Assembly (NCBI RefSeq): GCF_007176755.1
Contig: NZ_BJTV01000003.1
Coordinates: 62,001-126,000 of the forward strand
Direction: 5' to 3'
Origin: Streptomyces sp. 1-11
GTDB taxonomy: Bacteria; Actinomycetota; Actinomycetes; Streptomycetales; Streptomycetaceae
Length of the DNA stretch: 64,000 bases
Shown here in pieces: positions 1-8,524 of the stretch. Each line of letters opens with the position of its first letter. The stretch's first letter is position 1. The notes beneath the pieces are model-generated. The model was not told the DNA's origin. It saw only the letters and a list, made by a program, of their open reading frames with translations, and ran no database searches. The translations under genes were made by a program, and so were the position numbers.

Positions 1-690
1 CCGGAGCCGGGAGCGGGTGTAGGCGGGGTCGGCGTTGTGCGGGTCGTCCCAGACGGACAGGGACTGGGCCATGCAGGCCTTGCGGGCGGTCTGCCGGTCC
101 AGGGACAAAAAGGGCCGCCGGTAACGGCCGCCGGCCCCCGAGACCGCGGCCATTCCGGACAGGGAGCGGATGCCGGAGCCGCGGGCGAGGCCGAGCAGGA
201 CGGTCTCGGCCTGGTCGTCGCGGGTGTGTCCGAGCAGCACGGCGGTGGCGCCGTGGTGTTCCGCGGCGGCGTCGAGGGCGGCGTAGCGGGCGTCGCGGGC
301 GGCGGCCTCGGGTCCGCCTTCGCGGCCGACGGTCACGGCGATGGACTCGACGGGGTCGAGGCCGAGGCCGCGCAGCTTGAGCACGACCTCGTCGGCGCGC
401 AGGCCGGAGCCGGGCTGGAGACCGTGGTCGACGGTGACGCCGCCGGCGCGGATGCCGAGCTTGGGCGCCTCGAAGGCGAGGGCGGAGGCGAGCGCCATGG
501 AGTCGGCCCCGCCGGAGCAGGCGACGAGCACGAGCGGGGAGGGGGGCCGCTCGGCCGGGCCCCGCCCGGCGGCGACGGTCCGGCTGCGCTCGAGGCTTCG
601 TCCGGTGGTGCTGCTGTGGTCGGTCAGGATGTCGTGGAGGACGCGGCGGACCGCCAGGCGTATCGCCGCGACCGATGGATGGGGACCCAT
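1..690 (-). CDS. tilS: tRNA(Ile)-lysidine synthase TilS, 3' part missing at window edge
   Basis: Translating the minus strand from the ATG at 690 gives [18 protein letters not shown], then the PP-loop signature [10 protein letters not shown] about 55 residues in, then [10 protein letters not shown] and [20 protein letters not shown], which are hallmark TilS blocks. The enzyme modifies C34 of tRNA-Ile(CAU) to lysidine using ATP and lysine, so that AUA is read as Ile; it is a cytoplasmic, normally essential protein. The frame is still open at base 1, so only about 230 residues of the N-terminal domain are here. It follows the DUF2342 metalloprotease on the same strand after a gap of about 190 bases. 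Identity is well supported by the motifs; the C-terminal domains cannot be seen. Confidence 0.93.
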   Translation of the reverse strand, partial: MGPHPSVAAIRLAVRRVLHDILTDHSSTTGRSLERSRTVAAGRGPAERPPSPLVLVACSGGADSMALASALAFEAPKLGIRAGGVTVDHGLQPGSGLRADEVVLKLRGLGLDPVESIAVTVGREGGPEAAARDARYAALDAAAEHHGATAVLLGHTRDDQAETVLLGLARGSGIRSLSGMAAVSGAGGRYRRPFLSLDRQTARKACMAQSLSVWDDPHNADPAYTRSRLR

Positions 691-882
691 GTCCGGTTCC
701 CTTCATGAAGTTTTCGGGGGTGAGCCCGAGAGCCAGTCACTCAGAGTGTGTCGATGGTGACAGAAGCGGGCCGTTCCCCGAGCATTGCACGCCTACCCAT
801 GACTCACGGTCCCTCGGACGGGTGATTGGAGGGGCGTTCGCCTGCCGTCGGCCGGATTCGTCTCACGACTCCGCGGCGTGGT

Positions 883-2016
883 TCACGACTCGGCCTTGCG
901 GTGCACCCGTGCGACCCAGTCCGCCGGTTTGGCGATCTCCGCCTTGGTGGGGAGGGTGTTGGGCGAGGTCCAGACGCGGTTGAAGCCGTCCATGCCGACC
1001 TGTTCGACGACGCCGCTCACGAAGCGCTCGCCGTCGCGGTACTGCCGGAGCTTGGCGTCGAGGCCGAGCAGTTTGCGCAGGGCGAGGTCGAGCCGGGAGG
1101 CGCCCTTGGCGCGGCGCTGCTGGAACTTCTCGCGGATCTCGGCGACGCTCGGCACGACCTCGGGGCCGACGCCGTCCATGACGAAGTCGGCGTGGCCCTC
1201 GAGCAGGGACATCACGGCGGTGAGGCGGCCGAGGATCTCGCGCTGGGCCGGGGTCTGCACCAGTTCCACGAAGGAGCGCCCGCCGTCGTCCTCCTCGCCC
1301 TCGGGGCGGCCGCCGGCGAGGGACTGGGCGGCTTCGCGGACGCGTTCGAGGACGGTCATCGGGTCGACGTCGGTCTCCGCCAAGAACGACTGGATCTCGC
1401 CCTCCAGGTGGTCGCGGAGCCAGGGCACGGCGGTGAACTGGGTGCGGTGCGTCTCCTCGTGCAGGCAGACCCAGAGCCGGAAGTCGTGGGGCTCGACGTC
1501 GAGTTCGCGTTCCACGTGGACGATGTTGGGCGCGACCAGGAGCAGCCGGCCGCCGCCGTTCTCCCCGGCGGGCAGGTCGCGGGAGGCGGGGGCGAAGGTC
1601 TCGTACTGGCCGAGGACGCGGGAGGCGAGGAAGGACAGCAGCATGCCGAGTTCGACGCCGGTGACCTTGCCGCCGACGGCGCCGAGGACGGCGCTGCCCG
1701 GGTTGCCGCCGCGGCGTTCCTGCATCTTGCCCAGGAGGGGTTTGAGGAGTTCCCGGAAGCCGGCGACGTTGGCCCGCACCCAGCCGGGGCGGTCGACGAC
1801 CAGGACGGGGGTGTCGTGGGTGTCCTCGGTGCCCAGCCGGGTGAAGCCCCGGACGTGTTCCTCCGAGGCCTTCGCGTGCCGGCGCAGTTCCGCGACGACC
1901 TCTCTGGCCTCGTCGCGGCTCACTTCGGGGCCCGGCCGTACGAGCCGTGTCGCGGTCGCCACCGCGAGGTTCCAGTCGACCATCCCGGGAGATGCGGTGC
2001 CACCGAAGCTCGTCAT
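883..2016 (-). CDS. zinc-dependent metalloprotease, DUF2342 family
   Basis: 377 residues. A zinc-protease motif HEETHRTQF lies near residue 184, and the flanking blocks (MVDWNLAVATATRLVRPGP at the N-terminus; LLEGHADFVMDGVG, where a conserved EGH probably supplies the third ligand) match the actinobacterial DUF2342 family, often listed as associated with coenzyme F420 biosynthesis or simply as a zinc metalloprotease. There is no signal peptide, so it is predicted cytoplasmic. The ATG at 2016 opens the frame at the conserved MTSFGG start. It sits between dacB and tilS on one strand, with 90 bases to dacB, which suggests a shared transcript. The substrate is unknown. Confidence 0.85.
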   Translation of the reverse strand: MTSFGGTASPGMVDWNLAVATATRLVRPGPEVSRDEAREVVAELRRHAKASEEHVRGFTRLGTEDTHDTPVLVVDRPGWVRANVAGFRELLKPLLGKMQERRGGNPGSAVLGAVGGKVTGVELGMLLSFLASRVLGQYETFAPASRDLPAGENGGGRLLLVAPNIVHVERELDVEPHDFRLWVCLHEETHRTQFTAVPWLRDHLEGEIQSFLAETDVDPMTVLERVREAAQSLAGGRPEGEEDDGGRSFVELVQTPAQREILGRLTAVMSLLEGHADFVMDGVGPEVVPSVAEIREKFQQRRAKGASRLDLALRKLLGLDAKLRQYRDGERFVSGVVEQVGMDGFNRVWTSPNTLPTKAEIAKPADWVARVHRKAES

Positions 2017-2106
2017 GCGTCAACGGTACGTGAGCGGCCCCATTTCGGGCAGGCCGTGCGGGGGCGTCGCCGGGCCGCCCGCGCCGGGGCCCGGCACGGC
2101 GGCGGG

Positions 2107-3708
2107 TCAGCCGCAGCCGCAGCCCGCCAGGGTCGTGGCCGTCCGGTCCAGCGCCCTCTGGGCCTCCTGCGCGCCGGGCGTGCCGGAGGCCAGGAAGGCG
2201 AAGGCGAGCAGGTGGCCGTCGCGGTCGACGGCCGTGCCGGCCAGGGTGTTGACCCCGGTGAGCGTGCCGGTCTTCGCCCGTACGACGCCGGCCGCGCCGT
2301 CGGTGTAGCGGTCGGCCAGGGTGCCGGTGAAGCCGGCGACGGGGAGCCCGGTGAGGACAGGCCGCAGGCCGGGGCGGGCCGGGTCGCCGGCCTTGACCAG
2401 GAGGGCGGTGAGGAGGTCGGCCGTCAGTCTGTCCTCGCGGTCGAGGCCGCTGCCGTCGTGGAAGGAGGCGCCGGACAGGGGCAGGCCGAGCTTGCGGAGC
2501 TGGGTGGCGATGGCCTTGGCGCCGCCGGCGAAGCTGCCCGCCTCGCCGCTCGCGAGGCCGGTCTGGCGGGCCAGGGTCTCGGCGATGTCGTTGTCGCTGT
2601 TGGTCAGCATGCGCTCGACGATGGTGGCCAGGGTGGGCGAGGAGACGGTGGCGAGGGTCTCGGCGCGGCCGGTGGCCTTGGAGGGTCCGGGGGGCGTCGT
2701 CTCGACGCCCGCGTCGCGGAGGAAGCCGGCGAACTTGCGGGCGGCGTCCGCCGGCGGGTCGGTCACGCGGGTGGCCGGGCCGCTGGTGGAGTCGTCGGTG
2801 CGGCCCTCGTCGGCGGTGAGGGCGCTCACCGGGGCGAGGTTGTCGTTGACGCCGATGGGATGCAGGGCGGGGCCGGAGAAGAGGGTGGTGTCGTAGGAGA
2901 GGGTGATCTTGTGGATGCCCCGCTTCGCGAGGGTGGCGGCGGTGTCGGCGGCGAGGGTGCGCAGGCTCGCCAGGTCGCCGGCCGCGGCGCGCGCGGTGAG
3001 GGTGGGGTCGCCGCCGCCGACCAGGACGAGTTCCCCGGTGTCGGGTTCGAGCGCGGCGCGGGTGGTGAAACGGTGGTCGGAGCCGAGGGCGGAGAGCGCG
3101 GCGACCGCGGTGGCGATCTTGGTGGTGGAGGCGGGGGTGAGGGCCCGGTCGGCTCCGGCGGCGTACAGGCGCGTGCCGGTGGTGACGTCGACGACGGCCG
3201 CGCCGTGGCCGGTGCCGAGCGCCGGGACGTCCAGGAGGGGCCGGAGGACGTCCGTGAGGGCCTGCCGGCCGGGCGGGGCCTTCTTGGTGCCGACGGTGCC
3301 GGTGGTGCCGCCCAGGCCCGCGAGGACGGCCGCGGCGCTCGGCGCGGCCTGGGGGGCCCGGTCGTTCGCGCCGGATCCGCCGTGATCTGCGCCACCTGAT
3401 CGCTCAAGGGCGGCCGCCCGGTCCCGCTCGGCCGTACGCTGACCGTCGGCGTCCCAGGGACCGGCGGCGGTCACCACCGCGGCGGCCAGTGCCAGTCCGG
3501 CGGTGGCGGCGCCCGCGGTGTACTGCCAGGTCCTGTCGGTGCGCCGGCGGGGGAGGTGCGCGAGTTCGGGGCGCACGGCCTTCGCCAGCCGCGCGATCCG
3601 CGGTTTCGCGGCGGTCGCGGCGCGCGCCAGGCGCGGTCGTACGGCGTTCGCGAGCCGCCGCACATGCGGTCCCGCGGCTCGCCAAGGCCTCTGCTCTGGC
3701 ACGACCAC
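2107..3708 (-). CDS. dacB: D-alanyl-D-alanine carboxypeptidase/endopeptidase, PBP4-type (peptidase S13)
   Basis: 533 residues. The three penicillin-binding motifs are present in order: STTK (in TPASTTKIATAV), SDN (in TNSDNDIAE) and KTG (in RAKTGTLTGVNT). The enzyme trims the terminal D-Ala of peptidoglycan stem peptides and can hydrolyse cross-links outside the membrane. The N-terminus is a basic cytoplasmic stretch of about 55 residues with repeated RRLANAVRP / RLAKAVRP units, then one transmembrane segment (about 63-85), so this is a membrane-anchored form. The start used is GTG at 3708; an in-frame GTG at 3702 is possible. It is divergent from ppa. A Cys-Gly pair near the C-terminus (LAGCGCG) is unexplained. 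Confidence 0.9.
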   Translation of the reverse strand: MVVPEQRPWRAAGPHVRRLANAVRPRLARAATAAKPRIARLAKAVRPELAHLPRRRTDRTWQYTAGAATAGLALAAAVVTAAGPWDADGQRTAERDRAAALERSGGADHGGSGANDRAPQAAPSAAAVLAGLGGTTGTVGTKKAPPGRQALTDVLRPLLDVPALGTGHGAAVVDVTTGTRLYAAGADRALTPASTTKIATAVAALSALGSDHRFTTRAALEPDTGELVLVGGGDPTLTARAAAGDLASLRTLAADTAATLAKRGIHKITLSYDTTLFSGPALHPIGVNDNLAPVSALTADEGRTDDSTSGPATRVTDPPADAARKFAGFLRDAGVETTPPGPSKATGRAETLATVSSPTLATIVERMLTNSDNDIAETLARQTGLASGEAGSFAGGAKAIATQLRKLGLPLSGASFHDGSGLDREDRLTADLLTALLVKAGDPARPGLRPVLTGLPVAGFTGTLADRYTDGAAGVVRAKTGTLTGVNTLAGTAVDRDGHLLAFAFLASGTPGAQEAQRALDRTATTLAGCGCG

Positions 3709-3787
3709 CAGCCCCTTTCGCGATCACACACCTGCGTGAGGGACACTTAATCACCAGAACTATGTGTTGATCATGGAGGAGCCACCG

Positions 3788-4279
3788 GTGGAGTTCGACG
3801 TCACGATCGAGATCCCGAAGGGTTCGCGCAACAAGTACGAGGTGGACCACGAGACCGGTCGGATCCGCCTGGACCGTCGTCTCTTCACCTCGACCGCCTA
3901 CCCGACCGACTACGGCTTCGTCGAGAACACCCTCGGCGAGGACGGCGACCCGCTGGACGCGCTGGTCATTCTTGACGAGCCGACCTTCCCGGGCTGCCTG
4001 ATCAAGTGCCGCGCGATCGGCATGTTCCGGATGACGGACGAGGCGGGCGGCGACGACAAGCTGCTGTGCGTTCCGGCCACCGACCCGCGTGTGGAGCACC
4101 TGCGCGACATCCACCACGTGTCGGAGTTCGACCGCCTGGAGATCCAGCACTTCTTCGAGGTGTACAAGGACCTGGAGCCCGGCAAGTCGGTCGAGGGCGC
4201 CAACTGGGTGGGCCGCACGGACGCCGAGACGGAGATCGAGCGGTCGTACAAGCGCTTCAAGGAGCAGGGCGGCCACTGA
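3788..4279 (+). CDS. ppa: inorganic pyrophosphatase (family I)
   Basis: 163 residues. The enzyme hydrolyses pyrophosphate to phosphate in the cytoplasm and so pulls biosynthetic reactions forward. The family I signature DGDPLDALV is near residue 55, with the conserved KYEVDHETG and [11 protein letters not shown] blocks. I place the start at GTG 3788 because GGAGGA at 3775-3780 is well placed for it and the protein then begins with the conserved [15 protein letters not shown]; the frame stays open upstream to 3764 (MLIMEEPP), which would put the ribosome site inside the gene. The divergent neighbour is dacB, and a strong hairpin follows the stop. The window also holds hppA, a membrane pyrophosphatase for the same substrate. 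Confidence 0.96.
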   Translation: MEFDVTIEIPKGSRNKYEVDHETGRIRLDRRLFTSTAYPTDYGFVENTLGEDGDPLDALVILDEPTFPGCLIKCRAIGMFRMTDEAGGDDKLLCVPATDPRVEHLRDIHHVSEFDRLEIQHFFEVYKDLEPGKSVEGANWVGRTDAETEIERSYKRFKEQGGH

Positions 4280-4297
4280 CCGGCCGGTTTGCCCGAC

Positions 4298-4334
4298 ACG
4301 GGCCGCGGCACCCTGGCGGGGTGGCGCGGCCCGT
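4298..4334 (+). terminator. hairpin terminator after ppa
   Basis: Ten-base perfect stem ACGGGCCGCG / CGCGGCCCGT, with a second CACCC/GGGTG pairing inside the loop. It begins 18 bases after the ppa stop. There is no U-run, as is common in this GC range. It separates ppa from the downstream exporter gene. Confidence 0.6.
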
Positions 4335-4393
4335 CTGCGTGTGCGTGCGCATACTGGGGTCTGCGGAATGTGTCGTTCAGGAAGCGGTGCGAG

Positions 4394-6064
4394 GTGACGG
4401 AGGCGGAGGACCGCAAGCCCCGGTCGGACGAGGCGCGGACCACGTACGACCCGGAGATCACGTCCGAGTTCGCCCTCCCCCAGGGACTGGCGGTCCCCAG
4501 GGGCGGCGGCGAGTCGGAGACCACGTCCGAGTTCGCGGTGCCCGAGGGGCTTCAGGCGCCGCAGCCGTCGAGTGCCGAGCCGGAGGGCTCGGCGTTCAGC
4601 CTGCCGCGCACGTACAGCGCCAAGGACTCGCTGGTGGCGTTCACCCCGGCGACGGGGGTGCCCGCGGTCAGCCTGATCAAGGACGCGCCCTGGCAGGACC
4701 GGATGCGCACGATGCTGCGCATGCCGGTGACCGAGCGGCCGGCGCCCGAGCCCGTGCAGCGGACCGAGGACGAGGGCCCGGCGGTTCCGCGCGTGCTCGA
4801 CCTGACCCTGCGTATCGGTGAGCTGCTGCTGGCCGGCGGCGAGGGCGCCGAGGACGTGGAGGCCGCGATGTTCGCGGTGTGCCGGTCCTACGGCCTGGAC
4901 CGGTGCGAGCCGACCGTCACCTTCACGCTGCTGTCGATCTCCTACCAGCCCTCGCTGGTGGACGACCCGGTGACGGCCTCGCGCACGGTACGGCGGCGCG
5001 GCACCGACTACACCCGGCTGGCGGCCGTGTTCCACCTGGTGGACGACCTGACCGACCCGGAGACCCATGTCTCCCTCGAGGAGGCCTACCGCAGGCTGGC
5101 GGAGATCCGCCGCAACCGGCACCCGTACCCCGGCTGGGCGCTGACCCTGGCCAGCGGGCTGCTGGCCGGTGCGGCCTCGGTGCTGGTCGGCGGTGATGTG
5201 ATCGTGTTCGTCGCCGCCGCGCTCGGCGCGATGCTCGGCGACCGGCTGGCCTGGCTGTGCGCGGGACGCGGGCTGCCGGAGTTCTACCAGTTCACGGTGG
5301 CGGCGATGCCGCCGGCCGCGATGGGGGTGGCGTTCTCGCTGACGCACATCGGCGTGAACGCGTCCGCGGTGGTCACCGGTGGGCTGTTCGCGCTGCTGCC
5401 CGGGCGGGCGCTGGTGGCGGGGGTGCAGGACGGTCTGACGGGCTTCTACATCACCGCGGCCGCGCGGCTGCTGGAGGTCATGTACTTCTTCGTCGGCATC
5501 GTCGTCGGGGTGCTGGTCGTCCTGTACTTCGGGGTGAAGGTGGGCGGCAAGCTGGATCCCGACGCGGCGCTGGGCGGCATCACCGAGCGGCCGCTGGTCC
5601 AGATCGCCGCGTCCATGCTGCTGTCGCTGACGTTCGCGGTGCTGCTGCAGCAGGAGCGGTCCACCGTGCTCGCGGTCACGCTCAACGGGGGCGTGGCCTG
5701 GTCGGTGTACGGCGCGATGCACTCACCGAACGCGGGCGGGATCTCACCGGTGGCCTCGACGGCGGTGGCGGCCGGGCTGGTGGGGCTGTTCGGGCAGTTG
5801 CTGTCCCGGTTCCGGTTCGCGTCGGCGCTGCCGTACACGACCGCGGCCATCGGTCCGCTGCTGCCGGGTTCGGCCACCTACTTCGGGCTGCTGAACATGG
5901 CGCAGAACGAGGTCGACAAGGGGCTGGTGTCGCTGGCCAAGGCGGCGTCCCTGGCGATGGCGATCGCGATCGGGGTCAACCTGGGGTCGGAGATCTCCCG
6001 GCTGACCCTGCGGGTCGGCTCCGCCGGCAAGCGTCGGGCGGCGAAGCGGACCCGCGGCTTCTGA
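4394..6064 (+). CDS. threonine/serine exporter family protein (ThrE, DUF1212-DUF3815)
   Basis: About 556 residues from GTG 4394. The N-terminal 130 residues are hydrophilic and include two copies of a TSEFALPQGL / TSEFAVPEGL motif. Then comes the DUF1212 domain (LLLAGGEGAEDVEAAMFAVCRSYGL, a conserved Gly-Glu region proposed to be catalytic or gating), followed by ten or so hydrophobic segments including the DUF3815 half. ThrE-type proteins export threonine and serine, probably by proton exchange. The start is chosen from AGGAAG at 4379-4384; the frame is open to 4289, but that stretch overlaps the ppa terminator and has atypical composition. The gene converges on the dedA gene with a gap of only four bases. 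Substrate is inferred from the family only. Confidence 0.85.
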   Translation: MTEAEDRKPRSDEARTTYDPEITSEFALPQGLAVPRGGGESETTSEFAVPEGLQAPQPSSAEPEGSAFSLPRTYSAKDSLVAFTPATGVPAVSLIKDAPWQDRMRTMLRMPVTERPAPEPVQRTEDEGPAVPRVLDLTLRIGELLLAGGEGAEDVEAAMFAVCRSYGLDRCEPTVTFTLLSISYQPSLVDDPVTASRTVRRRGTDYTRLAAVFHLVDDLTDPETHVSLEEAYRRLAEIRRNRHPYPGWALTLASGLLAGAASVLVGGDVIVFVAAALGAMLGDRLAWLCAGRGLPEFYQFTVAAMPPAAMGVAFSLTHIGVNASAVVTGGLFALLPGRALVAGVQDGLTGFYITAAARLLEVMYFFVGIVVGVLVVLYFGVKVGGKLDPDAALGGITERPLVQIAASMLLSLTFAVLLQQERSTVLAVTLNGGVAWSVYGAMHSPNAGGISPVASTAVAAGLVGLFGQLLSRFRFASALPYTTAAIGPLLPGSATYFGLLNMAQNEVDKGLVSLAKAASLAMAIAIGVNLGSEISRLTLRVGSAGKRRAAKRTRGF

Positions 6065-6068
6065 CGGC

Positions 6069-7127
6069 TCAGCGGGCGCGGTGGTCGCCCTGGCTGTCGT
6101 AGGGGTGGCGGTTGGGGTCGTACTGGTTCGGGTCGTACTGGTTCTGGTGGTAACCGTTCTGGTCGTACCCGTTGCGGTCGTACCCGGGCCCGTCGAACCC
6201 GTTCCGGTCATACCCGTTCCGGTCGTAACCGTTGGGGTCGTACCCGTTCTGGTCGTAGCGGGGGCCGTCCTGGCCGTGGCGCGGCTGCTGGTGCTGCCCC
6301 TGGCCGTGGTACTGGCCTTGGTCGTAGCCGCCCTGGTCGTAACCGCCCTGGTCCCAGTACTGCCGGGGCTGCTGCCGGTAGGGCTGCTCCTCGGGCTCGA
6401 CGCGGCGCAGGCGGGTCGTCGCGTCGTCCATGACCGGCTGCTGCTCGTACCGGGGCGCCGGGGCCTGCCGCGCGTGCTGCTCCTCGGCCGCCTCCCGCTG
6501 CGCGGCCTTGTTCTTGCTGCGCGCGCGCAGGTACTCGATCGCGATCGGGATCACCGACACCAGGACGATCAGGATCAGGATCGCCTCGATGTTGTTCTTG
6601 ACGATGTCGTGCTGCCCCAGCCAGGAGCCCAGCAGGGTGACGCCCGCGCCCCACAGGACGCCGCCGATGACGTTGAAGACCAGGAAGGAGCGGTACCGCA
6701 TGCCGCTGACGCCGGCGACGATCGGCGTGAACGTGCGCACGATGGGCACGAAGCGGGCCAGGACCAGGGACTTCGGGCCGTACTTCTCGAAGAACTCGTG
6801 CGCCTTGGCGACGTTCTCCTGCTTGAACAGCCGTGAGTCCGGACGGTTGAACAGGGAGGGTCCGACCTTCTTGCCGAACATGTAGCCCGCCTGGTCGCCG
6901 AGGATCGCGGCCAGGCAGATCAGGCCGATCGCGCCCCACAGCGGGAAGTCGAGCTGGTGGGAGGTGATCAGCAGACCACAGGTGAACAGCAGCGAGTCAC
7001 CCGGCAGGAAGAAGCCGATGAGCAGGCCTGACTCGGCGAAGACGATGAGCAGCAGACCCCAGATGCTGTAGGTGTCCAGCAGGTACTGGGGATCCAGCCA
7101 GCTCGGGCCGAGGGCGAGTGTCATCAC
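6069..7127 (-). CDS. DedA family membrane protein with a Tyr/Gly/Asn/Asp-rich repetitive tail
   Basis: About 352 residues. Residues 1-205 are a standard DedA/SNARE-associated (VTT) domain with the motifs ESGLLIGFFLPGDSLLF and the conserved FxRFVPIVRTFTP region, embedded in the membrane; DedA proteins act in undecaprenyl-phosphate or phospholipid translocation. After a short charged linker the last ~110 residues are low complexity: repeated YDQGGYDQGQYHG and then about eight YDPNGYDRNG-type pentamer pairs. At the DNA level this is a degenerate 15-base tandem repeat (about 6106-6345). A CAGGAG site sits 9 bases before GTG 7127; ATG 7124 is equally possible. The tail is absent from typical DedA proteins. 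Confidence 0.88.
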   Translation of the reverse strand: MMTLALGPSWLDPQYLLDTYSIWGLLLIVFAESGLLIGFFLPGDSLLFTCGLLITSHQLDFPLWGAIGLICLAAILGDQAGYMFGKKVGPSLFNRPDSRLFKQENVAKAHEFFEKYGPKSLVLARFVPIVRTFTPIVAGVSGMRYRSFLVFNVIGGVLWGAGVTLLGSWLGQHDIVKNNIEAILILIVLVSVIPIAIEYLRARSKNKAAQREAAEEQHARQAPAPRYEQQPVMDDATTRLRRVEPEEQPYRQQPRQYWDQGGYDQGGYDQGQYHGQGQHQQPRHGQDGPRYDQNGYDPNGYDRNGYDRNGFDGPGYDRNGYDQNGYHQNQYDPNQYDPNRHPYDSQGDHRAR

Positions 7128-7267
7128 GGGTCCGGGCTCCTGAGGGGGTGAGGCGGCTACGGCGTCCATGGGGGGCCGCACAAAGCTACCAACGTGGCGC
7201 GACCGCCCCGGGTTCCACCGGTGCCTCCAGGATGCACTGTGGCGCCGCTGCGAGAAAGCTGTGGCTC

Positions 7268-7633
7268 ATGGGACTCGACGACTACGGCGGCGGCCAGGGG
7301 CCCCAGCCGGACGTGCTGGTGGTGACGACGAACGACGTGCCCGGCTACCGGGTGCGGCAGGTGCTCGGCGAGGTCTTCGGGCTGACCGTGCGCTCGCGGC
7401 ACCTCGGCAGCCAGATCGGCGCCGGGCTGAAGTCGATGATCGGCGGCGAGCTGAAGGGGCTCACCAAGACGCTCGTGCAGACCCGCAACCAGGCCATGGA
7501 GCGGCTGGTGGAGCAGGCACGCGCGCGCGGGGCCAACGCGGTGCTGATGTTCCGCTTCGACGTCACCGAGGCCGCGGACGTGGGCACGGAGGTGTGCGCC
7601 TACGGCACGGCCGTCGTGCTGGCCCGGGAGTAG
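7268..7633 (+). CDS. YbjQ family protein (DUF74)
   Basis: 121 residues, a single YbjQ/DUF74 domain: VLVVTTNDVPGYRVRQVLGEVFG, then the conserved ARxxALERLxxxAxxxGANAV core (here MERLVEQARARGANAVLMFRFD) and a terminal CAYGTAVVL strand. These small proteins form pentameric barrels; the family is sometimes labelled a heavy-metal-binding domain, but function is not settled. The start is ATG 7268, which gives the usual length; the frame upstream to 7118 overlaps the divergent dedA gene and is not conserved in style. It converges with tipA, whose stop is 17 bases beyond this stop. Confidence 0.85.
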   Translation: MGLDDYGGGQGPQPDVLVVTTNDVPGYRVRQVLGEVFGLTVRSRHLGSQIGAGLKSMIGGELKGLTKTLVQTRNQAMERLVEQARARGANAVLMFRFDVTEAADVGTEVCAYGTAVVLARE

Positions 7634-7650
7634 GCCTCCCGGGCCGGGGC

Positions 7651-8412
7651 TCACGCCGTGTGCCGGTCGGCGTTGGCGGCGATCGCCGCGCTGAGGTGTT
7701 CGGCGAGACCGGGCCGCGTCGAGTCGTAGTACGCCTTGAAGCGCTCGTCGGCGACGTACATCGCGCCCAGACAGCGGTGCATGGGGTGCGGGCAGTCGTA
7801 GTACCAGGCGCCGATCTGCCGGCGGTGCTCCTCGGCCAGGTCCATGGCCGCCTCGTCCGTGGGCTGCCCGCCGGCCGCCATCAGGGCGACGTAGCGCTCG
7901 GTCCAGTCGTCGTTCTCGGCCCGCATGCGCTGCCAGTCGTCCTTGGTGTAGCGGGCGGCGCGGCGCTGCGACTCGGCGTAGGCCTCGGTGCCGCCCCAGC
8001 GCCGCTCGGTCTCCTCGGCGTACTGCTCGGGATCGTTGTCCCCGAAGACCTCGAACCGCTCCTCGGGGGTGAGGTTGATGCCCATCGTGCGTGCCTCCAT
8101 GGCATGCTCCACGGCCGCGGCCATCTTCTGCAGCTTCTCGATCCGGGCGGTCAGCAGGTCGTGCTGGCGGCGCAGGTGCGCGCGCGGGTCCACGCCGGGG
8201 TCGTCGAGCAGGGCCGCGACCTCGTCGAGCGGGAAGCCGAGTTCGCGGTGGAACAGGATCTGCTGGAGCCGGTCGAGGTCGGCGTCGTTGTAGCGCCGGT
8301 GGCCGGCGTGGGTGCGCTCGCTGGGCACCAGCAGGCCGATCTCGTCGTAGTGGTGCAGGGTGCGCACCGTGATGCCGGCGAACCCCGCGACCTGTCCCAC
8401 GGAGTAGCTCAC
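7651..8412 (-). CDS. tipA: MerR-family thiopeptide-responsive activator TipA (TipAL, with internal TipAS start)
   Basis: 253 residues from GTG 8412 (AAGGAG six bases upstream), the same length as S. lividans TipAL. Residues 1-70 are the MerR winged helix (YSVGQVAGFAGITVRTLHHY), 75-109 the dimerisation coiled coil, 110-253 the drug-sensing TipAS domain. Met110 (codon at 8085) begins MGINLTPEERFEVFG and has its own GGAGG 8 bases upstream, so the short TipAS product should also be made. Cys207 and Cys214 (YDCPHPMHRCLG) are present; in S. lividans Cys214 bonds covalently to thiostrepton. The promoter and operator lie just upstream (8443-8473), indicating autoactivation. Activation by thiopeptides is inferred from this conservation. 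Confidence 0.93.
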   Translation of the reverse strand: MSYSVGQVAGFAGITVRTLHHYDEIGLLVPSERTHAGHRRYNDADLDRLQQILFHRELGFPLDEVAALLDDPGVDPRAHLRRQHDLLTARIEKLQKMAAAVEHAMEARTMGINLTPEERFEVFGDNDPEQYAEETERRWGGTEAYAESQRRAARYTKDDWQRMRAENDDWTERYVALMAAGGQPTDEAAMDLAEEHRRQIGAWYYDCPHPMHRCLGAMYVADERFKAYYDSTRPGLAEHLSAAIAANADRHTA

Positions 8413-8442
8413 TTTCCGCTCCTTGTCGTCGGTACGTCCACC

Positions 8443-8473
8443 ACGTTGAGGCCTCACGCGGCGTGAGGTGCAA
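8443..8473 (-). promoter_or_regulatory. tipA autoregulated MerR-type promoter
   Basis: On the minus strand: -35 TTGCAC (complement of 8468-8473), a 19-bp spacer, -10 CAACGT (complement of 8443-8448). The spacer carries the perfect inverted repeat CCTCACGC-C-GCGTGAGG (8452-8468). A 19-bp spacer with a central inverted repeat is the diagnostic MerR arrangement, and the sequence closely resembles the S. lividans tipA promoter. The GTG of tipA is about 30 bases downstream. The divergent CLC gene begins 50 bases to the other side. Confidence 0.85.
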
Positions 8474-8524
8474 GCCGGATCCGCTCCGGATGTTGGAGTC
8501 GTCGCGTCCGCTTATCGTGACGAC

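Noticed and set aside
826..3399. 857-codon plus-strand open frame
   Set aside because: It lies antisense to the metalloprotease and dacB genes, is Gly/Ala/Glu/Val low complexity with no domain, and is a typical GC-rich shadow frame.
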